Part shown: in pieces, positions 25,723 to 34,031 of the stretch
Layout of the letters: each line of letters opens with the position of its first letter
Position numbering within the stretch: the first letter of the stretch is position 1
Assembly: GCF_030269485.1 (NCBI RefSeq)
Contig: NZ_BSTL01000008.1
Location: 161,729-225,728, forward strand
Source: Actinoplanes sp. NBRC 103695
GTDB taxonomy: Bacteria; Actinomycetota; Actinomycetes; Mycobacteriales; Micromonosporaceae
Direction of reading: 5' to 3'
Length of the DNA stretch: 64,000 nucleotides
Notes under the pieces: model-generated
Databases searched by the model: none
Told to the model about the DNA's origin: nothing
The model's input: only the letters and a program-made list of their open reading frames with translations
Made by a program: the position numbers and the translations under genes

Positions 25723-26739
25723 GTGACCGACCTGACCGCCTTCATCGCCGGTCTGCCCAAGGCCGAGCTGCACGTGCACCACGTCGGCTCGGCCTCGCCG
25801 CGGATCGTGGCCGAGCTGGCCGCCCGGCACGAGGGCTCCACGCCGGTCCCGGCCGACCCCGCCGCCCTCGCCGACTACTTCGCGTTCCGCGACTTCGGCC
25901 ACTTCATCGAGGTCTACCTGAGCGTCGTCGACCTGATCCGCGACGACGAGGACGTCCGGACGCTCACCTACGAGATCGCCCGCGAGCTGGCCCGCGGCCA
26001 GGTGCGCTACGCCGAGCTGACCGTCACCCCGTACTCGCACGTACGCCGCGGCATCCCGGCGCCGGCGTTCTGCGCCGCCATCGAGGACGCCCGGCGGGCC
26101 GCGGCCGCGGAGTTCGGGGTCGAGCTGCGCTGGTGCTTCGACATCCCGGGCGAGGCGGGACTGGCCGCCGCCGAGGAGACGCTGCGCATCGCGCTGGACG
26201 AGCGGCCCGACGGACTGATCAGTTTCGGGCTCGGCGGTCCGGAGGTCGGGGTGCCCCGGCCGCAGTTCAAGCCGTACTTCGACAAGGCGCGCGCGGCCGG
26301 TCTGCACAGCGTCCCGCACGCCGGGGAGACCACCGGGCCGGAGACCGTCTGGGACGCGCTACGGGAGCTCGGCGCCGAGCGGATCGGGCACGGCATCGCC
26401 GCCGCACAGGACCCGCGGCTGATGGCGTACCTGGCGGACAACGGCATCCCGCTGGAGGTCTGCCCGACGTCGAACGTGCGCACCCGGGCGGTGCCCGACC
26501 TCGCCGAGCACCCGTTGCCGGCGCTCGTCGCGGCCGGGGTTCCGGTCACCATCAACTCCGACGACCCGCCGATGTTCGGCACCACGCTCGAACAGGAGTA
26601 CGCGGTCGCCGCCCGGCTGCTGGAGCTGGACGAGGCCGGCGTCGCCGACCTCGCGCGGGCGGCGGTGGAGGCCTCGTTCCTGCCTCCGGCCGGCCGGGCC
26701 GCGCTGGTGAGCGAGATCGACGCCTACACCGCTCAGTGA
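25723..26739 (+). CDS. adenosine deaminase family protein
   Basis: This 338-residue amidohydrolase has the zinc ligands HVHH near the N-terminus, HAGE around 207, and SDDP near the C-terminus, as in adenosine deaminases. The variant KAELHVHHVGSASP is typical of an actinobacterial subgroup. Some actinobacterial enzymes of this superfamily deaminate 6-aminodeoxyfutalosine in menaquinone synthesis instead of adenosine, so the substrate is not certain. A GTG start follows GAGGGAG. Confidence 0.85.
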   Translation: MTDLTAFIAGLPKAELHVHHVGSASPRIVAELAARHEGSTPVPADPAALADYFAFRDFGHFIEVYLSVVDLIRDDEDVRTLTYEIARELARGQVRYAELTVTPYSHVRRGIPAPAFCAAIEDARRAAAAEFGVELRWCFDIPGEAGLAAAEETLRIALDERPDGLISFGLGGPEVGVPRPQFKPYFDKARAAGLHSVPHAGETTGPETVWDALRELGAERIGHGIAAAQDPRLMAYLADNGIPLEVCPTSNVRTRAVPDLAEHPLPALVAAGVPVTINSDDPPMFGTTLEQEYAVAARLLELDEAGVADLARAAVEASFLPPAGRAALVSEIDAYTAQ

Positions 26740-26783
26740 GCTCCACGCCGGCCGGCAGCGCCACTGGAGTGAGCTCGTGCCGC

Positions 26784-26945
26784 TCAGTGGCGCAGGGCGT
26801 AGAGCGGCTCCTGCAGGATGGCCAGGAAAGCCAGAATGCCGAGGGTCAGCACCACGGCCCAGCGGACGAGGCGGCGCCTGCTGAACCGCGCCGGCTCGTC
26901 CCCGTCCTCGTCGAGGATCGGTTCCACCCGTACATCGGTCTTCAT
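26784..26945 (-). CDS. 53-residue single-pass membrane protein
   Basis: MKTDVRVEPILDEDGDEPAR is followed by a basic stretch and a membrane helix (LVRWAVVLTLGILAFLAIL). The ATG at 26945 is preceded by GGAGACGACGGAG. It lies after the secreted lectin gene on the same strand (31-base gap), so it may be co-transcribed. No family recognised. Confidence 0.6.
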   Translation of the reverse strand: MKTDVRVEPILDEDGDEPARFSRRRLVRWAVVLTLGILAFLAILQEPLYALRH

Positions 26946-26976
26946 CTCCGTCGTCTCCTTCCCGCGGCCGTGCCGG

Positions 26977-29073
26977 TCAGACCGGCGCGGCTGTCCAGCT
27001 CTGGTGACGTGAGTCGTCACCGTTCTGGAGAACCAGCACGCGCTGCGCGCCGAATCGCTGCTCACCCACGCCGAGGACCAGGTCGCCGGCGGTGGTTTTC
27101 AGCGTGAAACCGTAAGCCGACGGGCGCAGCGTCCACAGCCCGATCGCCGCACCCGCGCAATCCGACTGCACCAGCGGGGTGCCGGCCACCGGGTTGCCAC
27201 CCAGCGGCATCGCGCACTTGCCGGTCGCCCGGGACCTCAGCGAGAACCCGCCGTCGCCCGCCGGAACCAGCATCCACTGCTGCTGGGCGTCGCCGTCCGA
27301 TCCGCCCAGCGTGATCGCCGTGCCGTTGGCGGACCGCGCCGCGTAGAGGTCCGCCGCGTCGCCGGTCAGCGCGTTCTCCAGGACGAACCAGGAGTTCTGC
27401 GTCGGCCGCGCGGCGGGGGCTGTCCGTGCCTCGCCCTTGGCCAGGTACTCGTGTCCGGGGCTGCGGATCGTCACCTGGTAGGCGGTGTCCGGCCGCAGCC
27501 CGATCAGGCCCGCCCGGGTGGCCCGGGTGGTGGCGATCGGCACGCCGTCCACCGCCACCTCGTACGTGGCGTCGTCCGCGGCGGCGTTCCAGATCAGCCG
27601 GACCGCGTTGCTGGCCTGGCCGCGTACCTCCAGGAAAGCCTGCACCGGCGCGGACGCCCGCACCGCCTGCTTGGCCGGCGCGAGCGGCGGCGTGGACGCC
27701 ACCGACTGTGACGCCCCGGGCGCCGGCGCGTCGCCGCCGCCGTCCGACTCGTCCCCACCGGCCGGAGAGGACGACCCCGTCGACGGCTGGTCCTTCGGCT
27801 CCGCATCCGGCGCGTCCGGGACGTCCGGCACCTCGTCGCCGCCGTCGCTGCGCAGCAGGAACTCGCTCTGCGCCACGTTCCAGTTCTTGGCCAGCCAGCC
27901 GTTCTTCGGCGGGTTGGTGCTGAAGTAGTCGTCGTGCCCGCAGTCCAGCCGGTTCTCGTGCTTCTTCGGGCAGCGCTCGCGCACCGTGCGCCCGGAGCGG
28001 TCCGGGTGACACAGCAGGTCGAAGTCGTCCGTGCAGCTGCCGCCGCCACTGGAGTTCGGCGAGGTCAGCAGCATCGCACCGAGCGAGCGGGTGAGCTGCT
28101 GCGCGGCGGCCACCGTGCTCCAGCAGCCGGTGTCCACCCGGGCGTAGGACGGGCCGCCGTTGTTGCGGTTGCCCGCGCCCGGCCGGTTGTCCGCGACGAA
28201 CGTGCTGATCCCGCAGTACCGGTTGGTGTCGGCGAACAGCAGGTACTTGCGGTCGGTGCGGTTGTAGCCGAGGGTCTGCAGCGCGGTCACCGTCTGCGGG
28301 AACGTCCGCAGGCCGTTCGCCGGCAGCTGCACCTCGGCCACGTCGACGCGGCAGGACGGCGTGGTCACGTACCGGACGTGCCGGGAGCCGCCGGTCTCCG
28401 CCGCCGAGGCGTCGATGACCGAGTCCACTCCGGCCGACCAGACCCGGATCGATCCCACGAAGTCGGTGTAGCGGCTCGGCGTGCCGAACTCGTGCAGGTA
28501 GACGACCTGCACCCGGTTGCCGCCCCGGCCGTCGCCCTCGCACGCCACGTCGTGGTTGCCCATCACGAAGTCGGCGTCGCCGGGCGCGGCGTCCGGCAGG
28601 AGTGCCGGCTTACCCGCGGTGAGCAGGCTGCCGCCCTGGTCGCGGACGATCTCGGCATCCGGCGGGACCTGGGCGGACTCACGCTTCGGCGGCTCCGGCT
28701 CGGCCACCTTCGCGGTCACCGGCGCCACCGCCCGGTTCACCGCCAGGCCGGTCGGCGCCGGGTCCGGGCCCTGCGTGCAGGTCAGCTCGTCCAGCTCGTA
28801 CGCGCCGGCGCAGACCGACCCCTCGGGCGCCGGTCGCAGATTCTGGTAGATCAGGCCCTTCCCCGGCTCGTCCGCCGGCATCCCGGCCAGGCGGATCCGC
28901 TGGCCCTGCGAGGAACCACCGTCACGCCCGGCCTGGATCATGCTCGGACCGGCGACGGCGGCCGAGCCCAGCACGGCGACGCCCACCGCGATCGGGAAGA
29001 TGTGCTTGCGCCCCCAGGCCCGCAGCCCCCGCGGAGACGGCCCGCGCAGCGCGTTGCGTCGGTGCGCGGACAA
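26977..29073 (-). CDS. secreted protein with FN3 and ricin-type lectin domains
   Basis: This 698-residue protein has an N-terminal membrane anchor or signal (KHIFPIAVGVAVLGSAAVAG), a ~300-residue Cys-containing central domain of unknown type (with YLHEFGTPSRYTDFVGSI), a Ser/Pro/Gly/Asp-rich linker, a fibronectin type III domain and a C-terminal ricin-like (beta-trefoil) domain with repeated Q-x-W-like motifs (QQQWMLV, HQSWTA). A TTG start is chosen at 29073 because GAGGAG lies 8 bases upstream and earlier in-frame sequence is not protein-like. It probably binds extracellular polysaccharide. Confidence 0.75.
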   Translation of the reverse strand: MSAHRRNALRGPSPRGLRAWGRKHIFPIAVGVAVLGSAAVAGPSMIQAGRDGGSSQGQRIRLAGMPADEPGKGLIYQNLRPAPEGSVCAGAYELDELTCTQGPDPAPTGLAVNRAVAPVTAKVAEPEPPKRESAQVPPDAEIVRDQGGSLLTAGKPALLPDAAPGDADFVMGNHDVACEGDGRGGNRVQVVYLHEFGTPSRYTDFVGSIRVWSAGVDSVIDASAAETGGSRHVRYVTTPSCRVDVAEVQLPANGLRTFPQTVTALQTLGYNRTDRKYLLFADTNRYCGISTFVADNRPGAGNRNNGGPSYARVDTGCWSTVAAAQQLTRSLGAMLLTSPNSSGGGSCTDDFDLLCHPDRSGRTVRERCPKKHENRLDCGHDDYFSTNPPKNGWLAKNWNVAQSEFLLRSDGGDEVPDVPDAPDAEPKDQPSTGSSSPAGGDESDGGGDAPAPGASQSVASTPPLAPAKQAVRASAPVQAFLEVRGQASNAVRLIWNAAADDATYEVAVDGVPIATTRATRAGLIGLRPDTAYQVTIRSPGHEYLAKGEARTAPAARPTQNSWFVLENALTGDAADLYAARSANGTAITLGGSDGDAQQQWMLVPAGDGGFSLRSRATGKCAMPLGGNPVAGTPLVQSDCAGAAIGLWTLRPSAYGFTLKTTAGDLVLGVGEQRFGAQRVLVLQNGDDSRHQSWTAAPV

Positions 29074-29329
29074 GAGAACATCTCCTCGGTGGGCAGCCGG
29101 GCGTTCGGGTGCGCGGTGGGAGGAGGCTATGGGGTTTCCGCCTCCTGCCGCGCGGTGGCTCCGCCGACCCTGATTGTGGGGACGATCTGCAGGTCTCGAG
29201 TCGGGAAGCCGGATGGGATCGGTGTGAAGCGTGCCAGCCCGGGAGCGCCAGGGGAACGCCCTTAATACATTTCTAAGCAAGTGAGTAACCGTCCGGAGTA
29301 ATGCGCCCACTAATTGCTGTGTCAGCCGA

Positions 29330-30736
29330 TCAATGCGAGCGGCGCCGCCGGATCGTCTCGCGTTCCCGGGTCAGTCTTCCTATCAGACCGAAGCGGCTGG
29401 CCTGTTTCGGGGGTGCTTCCGCGTCGGCGATCAGCATCACCACGCTGGCGCCGCCCAGCGCCGCCCGGTCCAGGCTGACCGAGCCGCCGGTGGACTGCGC
29501 CGCCCGCCGCGCGATGTCCAGGCCCAGGCCGGTCGATCCCTGGTCGCTCTCGCCGCGTTTCATGGCCCGTTCCGGGTCCGGGATACCCGGGCCGGCGTCG
29601 TCCACCCGCAGCGCCACCCAGCCGTCCCGGCGGGACAACCCGATCTCGAACGCGGTGCCCTGCGGGGTGTAGCGGAAGACGTTGCCCAGGACCGCGTCCA
29701 GCGCCGCGGCCAGCTCCGGGCGGGCGACCGGCACCGGCACCCGGGTGCTGGCGCCGACGATCTGGAACTGCCTGTTCTGGTCGCCGGCCAGCGCGGACCA
29801 GAACCCCATGCGCTCGCGGACCACCTCGGCGGCGTCGCACACACCCACCTCGGGCGCGGCGGCCACCTGGGCGGCCACCGCCTTGCGGGTGGTGTTGATC
29901 AGCTGGTCGATCTCGCCCTCGAGGGTGGCGATGGCCACCCGGATGCGCCGGATGCCGCGGCGGCGGTCCAGCTCGGCCGCGGAGAACTGGCCGATCTGGG
30001 TGTCGTCCGGGTCCAGCGCCTCGGCGTCCAGGCGCAGCGCGGTCAGCGGAGTTCGCAGCCGGTGCGACAGGTCGGCGACCATCTCCCGCTCGCTGGTACG
30101 CGACGTGACCAGGCGGTCGGCCATCCGGTTGAACGCGTACCCGGCCTCGGCCAGCTCGCGCGGCCCGGACGGCTGGATGCGCACACCGAGGTCGCCGCCG
30201 CCCACCCGGAGCGCCGCCTGGACCAGGTTGCGCGCCGACGACACCGCGCCGCGGGCCAGCCGGTCCACCACGATCACCGAGCCGGCCACCAGCACCAGCG
30301 CGATGCCGATCAGCGTCCACAGGTCACGCGCCGTGCCCTCGGACAGCTCACTCTCCGGCACGAAGACCTCGATCACCGACGTACGGTCGCCGACCCGCAC
30401 CGGGCGCAGGTGCACCAGCCCGTCGTCGGTCTCCACCAGCAGCGGCTCGGGCGCCGACGCGGCCTCGGTCACGTCCCCAGCGGTCGCCTTGGTGCCGGCC
30501 GTGGTGTTCGGGGCATGCACGATCAACCGGCCACCGGCCGCCTGCACGGCCGCGGTGATGCCGCCGCGTCCGGCGCCCGCGGTGAGAGCGCCGGCCACCA
30601 TGGCACTCTGTTTCTCCGCGGTGGCGACGGCTTTGTCCCGATGGTCCGACCGGAGTTCCCAGCCGAGCGGGACGAGGAAGGCAAGGGCGGCGATGCCCGT
30701 GGTGGCGGCGCTGACCCAGGCCAGCCGCGCCCTCAG
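29330..30736 (-). CDS. HAMP-type sensor histidine kinase (putative CTG start)
   Basis: This ~468-residue kinase has TM1 (about 8-26), a small extracellular domain, TM2 (about 140-158), a HAMP region (GGGDLGVRIQ), phosphoacceptor His225 in DLSHRLRTPL, and a HATPase_c domain (VDDAGPGIPD, GSTGLGLDIARR). No ATG, GTG or TTG lies in frame before TM1 without running far into the upstream response regulator. A CTG at 30736 overlaps that gene's TGA as CTGA, like the usual ATGA coupling, so it is the best start. Confidence 0.85.
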   Translation of the reverse strand: MRARLAWVSAATTGIAALAFLVPLGWELRSDHRDKAVATAEKQSAMVAGALTAGAGRGGITAAVQAAGGRLIVHAPNTTAGTKATAGDVTEAASAPEPLLVETDDGLVHLRPVRVGDRTSVIEVFVPESELSEGTARDLWTLIGIALVLVAGSVIVVDRLARGAVSSARNLVQAALRVGGGDLGVRIQPSGPRELAEAGYAFNRMADRLVTSRTSEREMVADLSHRLRTPLTALRLDAEALDPDDTQIGQFSAAELDRRRGIRRIRVAIATLEGEIDQLINTTRKAVAAQVAAAPEVGVCDAAEVVRERMGFWSALAGDQNRQFQIVGASTRVPVPVARPELAAALDAVLGNVFRYTPQGTAFEIGLSRRDGWVALRVDDAGPGIPDPERAMKRGESDQGSTGLGLDIARRAAQSTGGSVSLDRAALGGASVVMLIADAEAPPKQASRFGLIGRLTRERETIRRRRSH

Positions 30737-31422
30737 TCCGGCGCCACCAACCGGAATCCGACTCCCCGCACGGTGCGCAGGAAGCGCGGCTTCGCCGCGG
30801 ATTCGCCCAGTTTCCGACGGAGCCAGTACAGATGCACGTCGATCGTCTGGTCCTCGCCGACTGACGGCTGTCGCCATACCTCCTCCAGCAACTCCCGACG
30901 TGACACCACTCGGCCGGGCCGGGCGGCCAGGTACGCCAGCAGGTCGAACTCCTTGCGGGTCAGCGCCAGGGGCGTGTCGCCCAGGCTGGCGCTGCGCTCG
31001 CCGACGTCGACGCGCAGCTCGCCCACCTCGTGCACGGCGGGCTGCGCGGTCCGGCTGGCGCGGCCGACCCGGCGCAGCACGGTGGTGATCCGGGCGTCCA
31101 GGTGAGCGCCGGTGAACGGCTTCACCATGTAGTCGTCCGCGCCGGAACGCAGCAGCCGCACCACGGTCTGCTCGTCGTCGCGGGCGGTGGCGATGATGAT
31201 CGGCACGTCGGTGATCCCGCGCAGCATGCGCAGCGCGTCCGAGCCGTCGAGGTCGGGCAGGCCCAGGTCGAGAACGACCAGGTCGGGTGTCTCGGCGGCG
31301 ACGCGGCGCAGAGCGTCCAGTGCCGTGCCGACGGCGTGCACGGCGTGCCCCCGGTCGGCCAGCGACCGGAGCATCGCACCGCGCACGACGTGATCGTCCT
31401 CGACGAGCAACACCGTGGCCAT
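30733..31422 (-). CDS. OmpR-type response regulator
   Basis: This 229-residue regulator has a receiver domain with Asp52 in VVLDLGLPDLDG and the switch Lys in YMVKPF, and a C-terminal winged helix (LTRKEFDLLAYLAARPG, TIDVHLYWLRRKLGE). It is coupled to the kinase at 29330. ATG at 31422 is used. The pair likely senses an envelope signal. The target is unknown. Confidence 0.93.
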   Translation of the reverse strand: MATVLLVEDDHVVRGAMLRSLADRGHAVHAVGTALDALRRVAAETPDLVVLDLGLPDLDGSDALRMLRGITDVPIIIATARDDEQTVVRLLRSGADDYMVKPFTGAHLDARITTVLRRVGRASRTAQPAVHEVGELRVDVGERSASLGDTPLALTRKEFDLLAYLAARPGRVVSRRELLEEVWRQPSVGEDQTIDVHLYWLRRKLGESAAKPRFLRTVRGVGFRLVAPD

Positions 31423-31556
31423 GCGAAGCACCGTAGCGCCCTGGGCAAGCAACGCCTAAACCGTGATGCTTTGGAATCTCTTGATGACTGAGGGTTACTG
31501 GTTGAGCTGGGTGATCAACGCTGCTGAGCTGGCTGGTCGTCGCTTCGCTCCTCCGG

Positions 31557-31777
31557 GCATTTCGCCCCGGGGAGCTGACGACTTGGCCACGAAAAAGCAC
31601 CTCGGCTGCGCCTTGTGCTTTTTCGCGGCCAAGTCGTCAGCGGGCGAAATGCGGGTGGTCCGGGTCAACCCTGCACCTCGGCTGCACCTCGGCTGCACCT
31701 CGGCTGCGCCTTGTGCTTTTTCGTGGCCAAGTCGTCAGCGGGCGAAATGCGGGTGGTCCGGGTCGACCCTGCGGGGG
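31557..31777. repeat. palindromic repeat array with direct duplication
   Basis: A long inverted repeat pairs 31557-31600 with 31615-31652, both holding GACTTGGCC/GGCCAAGTC and A5/T5 runs. The right arm and its flank (31599-31673) are duplicated at 31697-31771 with two differences. Three 11-base units ACCTCGGCTGC lie at 31675-31707. Not coding on either strand. It looks like a REP-type element and borders the IS110 element. The stretch 31423-31556 is the upstream region of the response regulator. Confidence 0.85.
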
Positions 31778-31779
31778 GT

Positions 31780-33107
31780 GTCCCTATGGTTTCGTCAAGC
31801 TGCGAGGCGGGGTTCGTCCTCCGGTTTCGCTTGATACGGGGTGTTGGTTCGGAGCATGGCGTGCAGGACGTCGACGCGGCGGCGGGCGAGGCAGATGAGG
31901 GCGGCGTTGTGTTTCTTGCCCTCGGCGCGTTTCCGGTCGTAGTAGACCCTCGATGGCGGATGAGAGAGTGAGGCGAACGCGGCGAGGAAGAACGCCCGCT
32001 TGAGTTGTTTGTTGCCGCTCTTGGGCGGGTGCTCACCGCGGATGCTGCTGCCGGAGCGGCGGGTGACCGGGGCGAGTCCGGCGTAGGCGGCGAGGTGCCC
32101 GGAGGTGGCGAACGCGGAGGCGTCGCCGACCTCGAGCAGGATCCGGGCGCCGGTCCTGACGCCGATGCCGGGCATCGAGGTCAGGACCCCGGCAAGAGGG
32201 TGCGCATCAAGGATCCTCTCGACTTCGGCCGCGACCTGGTCACGCTGTTGCAGGACTTGGCGCAGGCTGTCGGCGAGCCGGGGCAGGACGGTCTCGGCCG
32301 CCGCGGTGCCGGGAACGGTGACGGTCTGCTCGTCCAGCGCGGTCAGGACCTGCTCGACGAGCCGGGTGCCCATTCTCGGCGCGCGGGCGGCGACCAGCGC
32401 GAGGAGTTTGCGCCGGCCGGCCTTGCGTAGCCCGGTAGGGCCGCCGCACTTCGACAGCAGTTCCTGCACCGCCGGGTGACTGATCTTGGGACCCAGGACG
32501 TGTTCCAAGGCGGGATGGATCTGGGTGAGCAGGCCACGGATGCGGTTACTGATCCGGGTGGACTCGGCGGCGAGGTCGTCGTCATAGCCGATCAGGACTT
32601 CCAACTCGGCGAAGGCCTCGTCGCCGGCGTCGACACGCCGCAGCGTGTGCGGCAAGGTGCGGGCCGCGTCAGCGATGACGTAGGCGTCGCGGGCGTCAGT
32701 CTTCGCGGTGCCGGGATGCAGATCGGCAAGGCGGCGCATCGCCAGGCCGGGCAGGTAAGCCACCTGATGCCCGCACGCGCGGGCCACCGCGACGGCGAGC
32801 GCGCCGATCGAGGCGGGCTGGTCGACCACGACCAGGATCCGCCCGTGGCGGGCAAGTTTGTCGAACAACGCCCGCAGTCGCACCTCGGTGTTAGGCAGCG
32901 GCGCATCGTGCAGCCGCTTGCCGTCCAGAGCCAGCCCGACCGCGTGATGGTCGCTCTTGCCCACGTCCAAGCCGAGGAACACGCCGTACTCCACGCTCAC
33001 CGATCACCTTCATCACACCGACTGACCCGGTCGAGGGTCTGGCGTCGAGCTGCCGGCATCCACGTTACGAAGAGACCAACCCAGAACGCGGGCGGCCGGG
33101 TCCCTAT
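31780..33107 (-). mobile_element. IS110-family insertion sequence (about 1.3 kb)
   Basis: A complete transposase gene is flanked by an 8-base direct repeat GTCCCTAT at 31780-31787 and 33100-33107, which I take as the element ends. IS110 elements lack clear terminal inverted repeats, in agreement. The 107 bases upstream of the transposase are non-coding and could encode the guide (bridge) RNA known from this family. Exact ends are inferred. Confidence 0.75.
31795..33000 (-). CDS. IS110-family transposase
   Basis: This 401-residue DEDD recombinase has the N-terminal RuvC-like domain starting FLGLDVGKSDHHAVGL, the catalytic KTDARDAYVIADAAR and the C-terminal Transposase_20 domain with MPGIGVRTGARIL and AYAGLAPVTRRSG, where the Ser is used in strand exchange. 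No frameshift or internal stop is seen, so it may be active. The GTG start at 33000 overlaps nothing. Confidence 0.95.
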   Translation of the reverse strand: MSVEYGVFLGLDVGKSDHHAVGLALDGKRLHDAPLPNTEVRLRALFDKLARHGRILVVVDQPASIGALAVAVARACGHQVAYLPGLAMRRLADLHPGTAKTDARDAYVIADAARTLPHTLRRVDAGDEAFAELEVLIGYDDDLAAESTRISNRIRGLLTQIHPALEHVLGPKISHPAVQELLSKCGGPTGLRKAGRRKLLALVAARAPRMGTRLVEQVLTALDEQTVTVPGTAAAETVLPRLADSLRQVLQQRDQVAAEVERILDAHPLAGVLTSMPGIGVRTGARILLEVGDASAFATSGHLAAYAGLAPVTRRSGSSIRGEHPPKSGNKQLKRAFFLAAFASLSHPPSRVYYDRKRAEGKKHNAALICLARRRVDVLHAMLRTNTPYQAKPEDEPRLAA

Positions 33108-33321
33108 TCAGCGGTCCGTCGACGCCACCCGGCCCGGCGGCAACACCCCCCGGATCATGCGTACGACAGGGGGCAAGAGCCATACCGGACCAGGCGACCG
33201 AGATCCCCAGCTGGGAATGATCAAAAAGGTAACGGGGTAACGGGGGGCCTACACGGGATCTGCACAGGGGTTGCACCGGAGGCGCACTTGTCGGCACCGT
33301 TGCGGGCCTAGCGTCGGGATC
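33108..33321. other. leader region between IS110 and the DUF4184 gene
   Basis: With the IS end this makes a 321-base gap without a gene. It contains a short tandem GGTAACGG at about 33229-33244. No clear promoter or terminator could be assigned. Confidence 0.4.
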
Positions 33322-34029
33322 ATGCCGTTGACGATTCCTACGCATCCGGTTGGTGTGGTGCCGTTGAAGATGTGGCGGCCTGCGTGGTTCGACGGGGTTG
33401 CCCTGGTGGTCGGGGCGGTTGCTCCGGATCTGTCGTACGCCATGCATGGGGTTGTCTCTCTGCACACCCACAATCTGGTGGCTCTGGTTTGGTGGGGAGT
33501 GCCTGTGACGGTGGTCCTGACTTTGCCGGTGCGCTGGGCGGCTCCGGTGATCGCCGCTCATCTGCCGGGGGTGGGGGACTTCGGTGTGCTCGGGACGGTG
33601 CGGCATCGGTGGTATGTGACCGTGGGGTCGGCGCTGATCGGGGCGTTCAGCCATCTCGCCTGGGACTGGATCACCCACCCCGGATATGTTCCGTCGCTCA
33701 GCCATGAGGTCCTGCCCGGGATGCCGTGGTGGGGACTGCTCTCCGACGCCTCCAACCTCGCGGGCTTCGTCGCCGGCACGATCATGGTGCTGCTCCTGGG
33801 GCGCGCCGGCCTCCTGCGGGAGTGGCACGGTCCGCCACCTGCGGTCGTACCCCGGCCTGCGGTCTTCTGGTCTGTCGTCGCCGGCACGGGCGCGTGCGGC
33901 GTGGCGGCGGTGCTGCTCAACCCGATCGACTGGTTCGCCGGGCAGGCCGTGCGGCTGATGCTGATCGCCGGGCTCGCGCTGCTGTTCGGGGCTGCCGCCA
34001 CCCGGACCAAGGAGTTAGTCTCGAACTGA
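33322..34029 (+). CDS. DUF4184 membrane protein
   Basis: This 235-residue integral membrane protein has the DUF4184 start MPLTIPTHPVGVVPLK, conserved APDLSY, HLAWDW and THPGY motifs with His and Asp residues that could bind metal, and about five membrane helices. The function is unknown. The family resembles membrane metal-dependent hydrolases. The ADP-ribosylglycohydrolase follows 2 bases later. Confidence 0.85.
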   Translation: MPLTIPTHPVGVVPLKMWRPAWFDGVALVVGAVAPDLSYAMHGVVSLHTHNLVALVWWGVPVTVVLTLPVRWAAPVIAAHLPGVGDFGVLGTVRHRWYVTVGSALIGAFSHLAWDWITHPGYVPSLSHEVLPGMPWWGLLSDASNLAGFVAGTIMVLLLGRAGLLREWHGPPPAVVPRPAVFWSVVAGTGACGVAAVLLNPIDWFAGQAVRLMLIAGLALLFGAAATRTKELVSN

Positions 34030-34031
34030 TC

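Noticed and set aside
26133-27107. Overlapping plus-strand ORF in the deaminase region
   Set aside because: Arg-rich shadow frame of the deaminase gene.
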